This document shows, piece by piece, positions 5,778-8,378 of a DNA stretch of 8,378 nucleotides. The stretch's first letter is position 1. Every line of letters starts with the position of its first letter. The notes beneath the pieces were generated by a model. That model made no database searches and had not been told where the DNA came from. It was given only the letters and a program-made list of their open reading frames with translations. The DNA is from Gammaproteobacteria bacterium (GTDB taxonomy: Bacteria > Pseudomonadota > Gammaproteobacteria > SZUA-229): positions 1-8,378 of the forward strand of contig JACPVK010000358.1 in the NCBI GenBank assembly GCA_016191795.1, written 5' to 3'. The position numbers and the translations under genes are program-made.

Positions 5778-6308
5778 TTACGATTTTGGTCGAAATACCT
5801 TCATCACACTCTCATGCGTTTCCAGATACGGCCCTTCAATTAAATCCACGCAGTATGGAACAGCGGGAAACACAGCATCCAGACATTCACGTATGGATTT
5901 AGGTTTACCGGGTAAATTGATAATCAATGTTTTGCCGCGTATGCCGGCTGTCTGGCGCGACAGGATAGCTGTGGGCACATATTGCAAACTCACCTGCCGC
6001 ATTAATTCGCCAAAGCCCGGCATCATTTTCTGGCAAACAGCTTCGGTGGCTTCAGGCACCATGTCACGCGGAGCCGGGCCGGTGCCGCCGGTGGTAACGA
6101 TCAAGCAGCAATGTTCTTTGTCGGCAAGATCAATTAATGCCGCCTCCACCACTTCCTGATCATCGGCCACCACGCGATACACCGGTGTCCATTTGCTGGA
6201 AAGATAATCTGTTAATGTCTGTTGTATTGCAGGACCGGATTTATCTTCATAAACACCCGCGCTGGCGCGATCTGACACCGTTAAAATACCGATACGAATT
6301 TCATTCAT
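5778..6308 (-). CDS. mogA: Molybdopterin adenylyltransferase
   Basis: A 176-residue MogA-type enzyme that adenylates molybdopterin with ATP in the cytosol, preparing it for molybdenum insertion during molybdenum cofactor synthesis. It starts MNEIRIGILTVSDRASAGVYEDK in overall pattern, very like E. coli MogA. The binding loop TTGGTGPAPRD (72-82), Asp49 and Asp82 of the active site, MPGFGELMRQ (96-105), TAILSRQ (113-119) and NLPGKPKSIREC (131-142) are all present. It is shorter than E. coli MogA (195 residues, from memory) because the loop after ECLDAV is missing and the tail stops at FRPKS, a common variant. GGAGAG (6315-6320) six bases before the ATG fixes the start. No other molybdenum-cofactor gene is in the window. 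The stop is followed within five bases by the 8-bp array; no T-run terminator was found. Confidence 0.95.
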   Translation of the reverse strand: MNEIRIGILTVSDRASAGVYEDKSGPAIQQTLTDYLSSKWTPVYRVVADDQEVVEAALIDLADKEHCCLIVTTGGTGPAPRDMVPEATEAVCQKMMPGFGELMRQVSLQYVPTAILSRQTAGIRGKTLIINLPGKPKSIRECLDAVFPAVPYCVDLIEGPYLETHESVMKVFRPKS

Positions 6309-6412
6309 TTGTTTCTCTCCAATGCATCCCCGGAATATCGCCTTTGAACGCGTGCAAAAAAATACCGGGCGTTATTCTCGTAGTTAACTCAACAAATCAT
6401 ACCAGCCTGCAG

Positions 6413-6451
6413 GTCGGGCTTTAGCCCGACATTGTCGGCCTGAAGGCCGAC
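6413..6451. repeat. Two adjacent palindromic repeats upstream of the small gene
   Basis: GTCGGGCTTTAGCCCGAC (6413-6430) is a perfect 8-bp stem with a TT loop. GTCGGCCTGAAGGCCGAC (6434-6451) is a perfect 8-bp stem with a GA loop. Three bases separate them. The second is the same as the core at 4089-4106 apart from one base. They lie in the 192-base gap between the divergent mogA and small-gene starts. Neither has a T-run. The rest of that gap (6321-6412) holds no feature I can support beyond the mogA ribosome site. Confidence 0.8.
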
Positions 6452-6500
6452 CCACAAAACACAACCGGAAATATTCAGTTCATTGAACTATGCTAGCAAC

Positions 6501-6776
6501 ATGAGCAAGCCAACCGACACTGAACTCAAACACGCCCTGAAAACCGCCATCGAAATGAAGGAGCTGGGCAAAGATCCGGACTTTCTGGCGAAAGCCCTGC
6601 TTAATCATAACTACCGGCTTAAATATCTAACCGAGCTATTAAAAATAGCCGACCGCTATTTGAATCATGGCATGGCCGATCATGAACGTACTTTATTGCT
6701 AAACGCGATCAACAAAGCCAACGCCGCCGAAGACCGTACTGCCGGTTTTGAGCGCGAAGACTTCGGTCTGGAATAA
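6501..6776 (+). CDS. Small helical protein of unknown function
   Basis: A 91-residue, soluble, mostly helical and charged protein with no signal peptide, membrane segment or cysteine. Regular heptad-like stretches (ELKHALKTAIEMKELG; LKYLTELLKIADRYL) suggest a short helical bundle. The NYRLKYLTELLKIADRYLNH segment (in part, residues 38-57), GMADHERTLLLNAINKA and the acidic ending FEREDFGLE look like a conserved protein, and I have an impression of similar small gammaproteobacterial hypotheticals, but I cannot name the family. The ATG at 6501 is chosen over an in-frame TTG at 6483. No Shine-Dalgarno precedes it; TATGCT (6489-6494) is placed so that transcription could begin at the ATG itself, making a leaderless message possible. 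The gene converges on ggt with a 16-base gap and no visible terminator. Confidence 0.75.
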   Translation: MSKPTDTELKHALKTAIEMKELGKDPDFLAKALLNHNYRLKYLTELLKIADRYLNHGMADHERTLLLNAINKANAAEDRTAGFEREDFGLE

Positions 6777-6792
6777 GCCGCTAGCATTTTCC

Positions 6793-8378
6793 TCACGGAA
6801 TCACGACTGCCTTACCTGCGCCGCGCCGATCAGAAGCCGCTGCTGCCATGCCATTTTTTTTGTTAATAATAACCAGCTGCATATTTCCCCAGGTATCCTT
6901 TGCCGCTTCCAGTACGTGACCTTTTTCCGTTAAGCCTTCGATCATTATTTTATCCAGCGCGCCAGGCTCGTAAAACACCTTGTCTGGCAAATACTGGTGA
7001 TGAATTCGCGGGGCATTAACAATTTTTTTAGCGTCCATGTGATCATAAAAATTCAGCATACCGAATAACACCATGGTAATAATGCGACTCCCGCCCGGAG
7101 TACCGATCACAGCAATCTGGTCTTCGGTTTCGAGCAAGGTGGGTGACATACTCGACAACATGCGTTTACCCGGCGCAATCGCATTGGCCTCATTGCCCAC
7201 CAGGCCGTACACATTGGGCACACCGGGTTTGATGGAAAAATCATCCATTTCATCGTTCAGCAATACACCGGTACCTTGGGCAACAAAACCCGAGCCAAAC
7301 GGATAATTGATCGACAAGGTCGCCGCCACCCGATTACCTTCTTTATCAACTATCGAAAAATGCGTGGTGTGATGACCTTCATCGATTTGTACCACTTCGG
7401 GTAATGTAGCACTGGGCGTAGCCTTATCTGCATTGATGCCTGCGCGTAAACCGGCAGCGTAATCCTTATCCATTAGCTGCTGTACCGGCACTGACACAAA
7501 ATCACTGTCGCCCAGATAAGCTGCGCGATCTCGATAGGCGCGACGCATGGCTTCGATAATAAAATGCAGGCGCTGTTCGCGCGACATGTTTTGTAAATCG
7601 AAAGCTTCCAGCTGATTCAGTATTTCGATTAACGCAATGCCGCCGGATGACGGCAAGGCGGCAGATGTTATTTTCATACCATGATAATCACCACGTAACG
7701 GCGCCCGCTCGATAACACGGTATTTTTTTAAATCTTCCAGCGTCCAGATACCGCCGTGCGCCCGCACAGATTTCACCAGCTTATCGGCAATTTCACCACG
7801 ATAAAATCCGGCACTGCCATCACGCGCCATGCGTTGCAGGGTAATCGCCAGATCCGGCTGACGTATCATGGCACGATCTGCAGGCACTTCATTATTTTGT
7901 AAAAATATAGCCGCAGCATCTTTGGAACTACGTAGCACCGGCAAACGAAAACCTGCCAGCTTCTGATAATGTTCATCCACCATAAATCCCTGTTGGGCCA
8001 GACGAATCGCCGGTTGCAGATTTTCCTGAAACGGCAACGTGCCGTAATAATTACTGACATGCTCCAGTGCTGCCGGTAAGCCCGGTATACCGGCTGCCAA
8101 TGCACCGTTGATGGATGCATTTTCTTTTACTTCGCCAAGCTCATCCAGATACATGTCGCGCGTGGCAGCCAGGGGTGCAGTTTCGCGCGCATCAATCATC
8201 ACTTCGAAATTATCCCTGGCACGATGCAATAAAAAAAATCCACCACCGCCCAGACCGGAACTGTATGGCTCAACCACCGCCAGCGTCGCAGCAACCGCCA
8301 CTGCCGCATCAAATGCATTACCGCCGGAGCGCAACACCTGCTCACCGGCGGCGGTTGCCAACGGGTGCGCCGTGGCGA
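6793..8378 (-). CDS. ggt: Gamma-glutamyltranspeptidase (partial, N-terminus beyond the window)
   Basis: At least 527 residues of an Ntn-hydrolase that cleaves and transfers the gamma-glutamyl group of glutathione, normally in the periplasm. The frame is open to the window edge; the first readable residues are ATAHPLATAAGEQVLRSGGN, equal to the region shortly after the signal peptide in E. coli GGT, so about 40-55 residues including any signal are missing. Key blocks: SSGLGGGGFFLL, DARETAP (substrate-carboxylate Arg), GHHTTHFSIVD, whose first Thr (codon 7366-7368) is the self-cleavage site and nucleophile, LSINYPFG, NDEMDDFS, PGVPNVYGLVGNEANA (lid loop), LSSMSPT (oxyanion) and GTPGGSRIIT. The Gln of the E. 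coli NNQMDD block is Glu here, a known variant. The C-terminus ends DRRGAGKAVVIP. No frameshift. Confidence 0.96.
   Translation of the reverse strand, partial: ATAHPLATAAGEQVLRSGGNAFDAAVAVAATLAVVEPYSSGLGGGGFFLLHRARDNFEVMIDARETAPLAATRDMYLDELGEVKENASINGALAAGIPGLPAALEHVSNYYGTLPFQENLQPAIRLAQQGFMVDEHYQKLAGFRLPVLRSSKDAAAIFLQNNEVPADRAMIRQPDLAITLQRMARDGSAGFYRGEIADKLVKSVRAHGGIWTLEDLKKYRVIERAPLRGDYHGMKITSAALPSSGGIALIEILNQLEAFDLQNMSREQRLHFIIEAMRRAYRDRAAYLGDSDFVSVPVQQLMDKDYAAGLRAGINADKATPSATLPEVVQIDEGHHTTHFSIVDKEGNRVAATLSINYPFGSGFVAQGTGVLLNDEMDDFSIKPGVPNVYGLVGNEANAIAPGKRMLSSMSPTLLETEDQIAVIGTPGGSRIITMVLFGMLNFYDHMDAKKIVNAPRIHHQYLPDKVFYEPGALDKIMIEGLTEKGHVLEAAKDTWGNMQLVIINKKNGMAAAASDRRGAGKAVVIP

Noticed and set aside
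5503..6159. Long plus-strand open frame with repeated LRLCVFAS
   Set aside because: It is created by the 8-bp array, which reads through in all frames, and then runs antisense to mogA; it has no ribosome site and resembles no protein family.
6321..6412. Molybdenum-cofactor riboswitch or clear promoter upstream of mogA
   Set aside because: The spacer is too short and lacks the expected stem arrangement; TTAACT-N17-TATTTT on the minus strand is only four of six at each box and too weak to call.
8359..8361. TTG codon as the start of the gamma-glutamyltranspeptidase
   Set aside because: The frame continues to the window edge and upstream codons encode ATAHP, which aligns with the conserved region before this Leu, so it is an internal codon.

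Overview
The window looks like chromosomal DNA from a gammaproteobacterium of moderate GC. The evidence is the family resemblance of MutM, MogA, the Prx1-type peroxiredoxin and gamma-glutamyltranspeptidase to proteobacterial proteins, short intergenic distances, Shine-Dalgarno sites and several short palindromic intergenic repeats. No genus can be named. There is no tRNA, rRNA, CRISPR array, transposase, phage gene or replication origin.

Layout. (1) 81-3024, plus strand: three genes, each overlapping the next by one base, encode an ABC-2 type permease (GldF-like), a GldG-like auxiliary membrane protein and a DUF4340 membrane-anchored protein. This is most of an envelope ABC system; its ATPase gene is not in the window and is presumably upstream. 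(2) 3025-3244: a long nested inverted repeat directly before mutM. (3) 3245-4060, plus: mutM, 8-oxoguanine DNA glycosylase. (4) 4188-4793, minus: a typical 2-Cys peroxiredoxin with its own terminator and a good promoter. (5) 4868-5551, plus: an alkyladenine DNA glycosylase (AAG/MPG fold), divergent from the peroxiredoxin gene; the two predicted promoters face each other, their -10 boxes overlap, and a perfect palindrome sits there. (6) 5552-5777: a second composite repeat, including seven tandem copies of an 8-bp unit. (7) 5778-6308, minus: mogA, molybdopterin adenylyltransferase. (8) 6501-6776, plus: a small conserved-looking helical protein of unknown function. (9) 6793 to the window edge, minus: gamma-glutamyltranspeptidase, lacking its N-terminus because the window ends.

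How the genes fit together. mutM, the peroxiredoxin gene and the alkyladenine glycosylase gene form a small neighbourhood for oxidative and alkylation damage: two base-excision glycosylases flank a peroxide-reducing enzyme. mogA (molybdenum cofactor synthesis) and ggt (periplasmic glutathione breakdown) are separate functions, and ggt has a loose thematic link to thiol metabolism. All the protein families except the small 6501-6776 product are known. The least ordinary material lies between genes: two composite repeats built as nested inverted pairs, other small palindromes in most of the remaining spacers, and the compact prx/mpg control region. I do not see a clear candidate for a wholly new system; the closest is the GldF-GldG-DUF4340 operon, whose role outside gliding bacteria is not settled.
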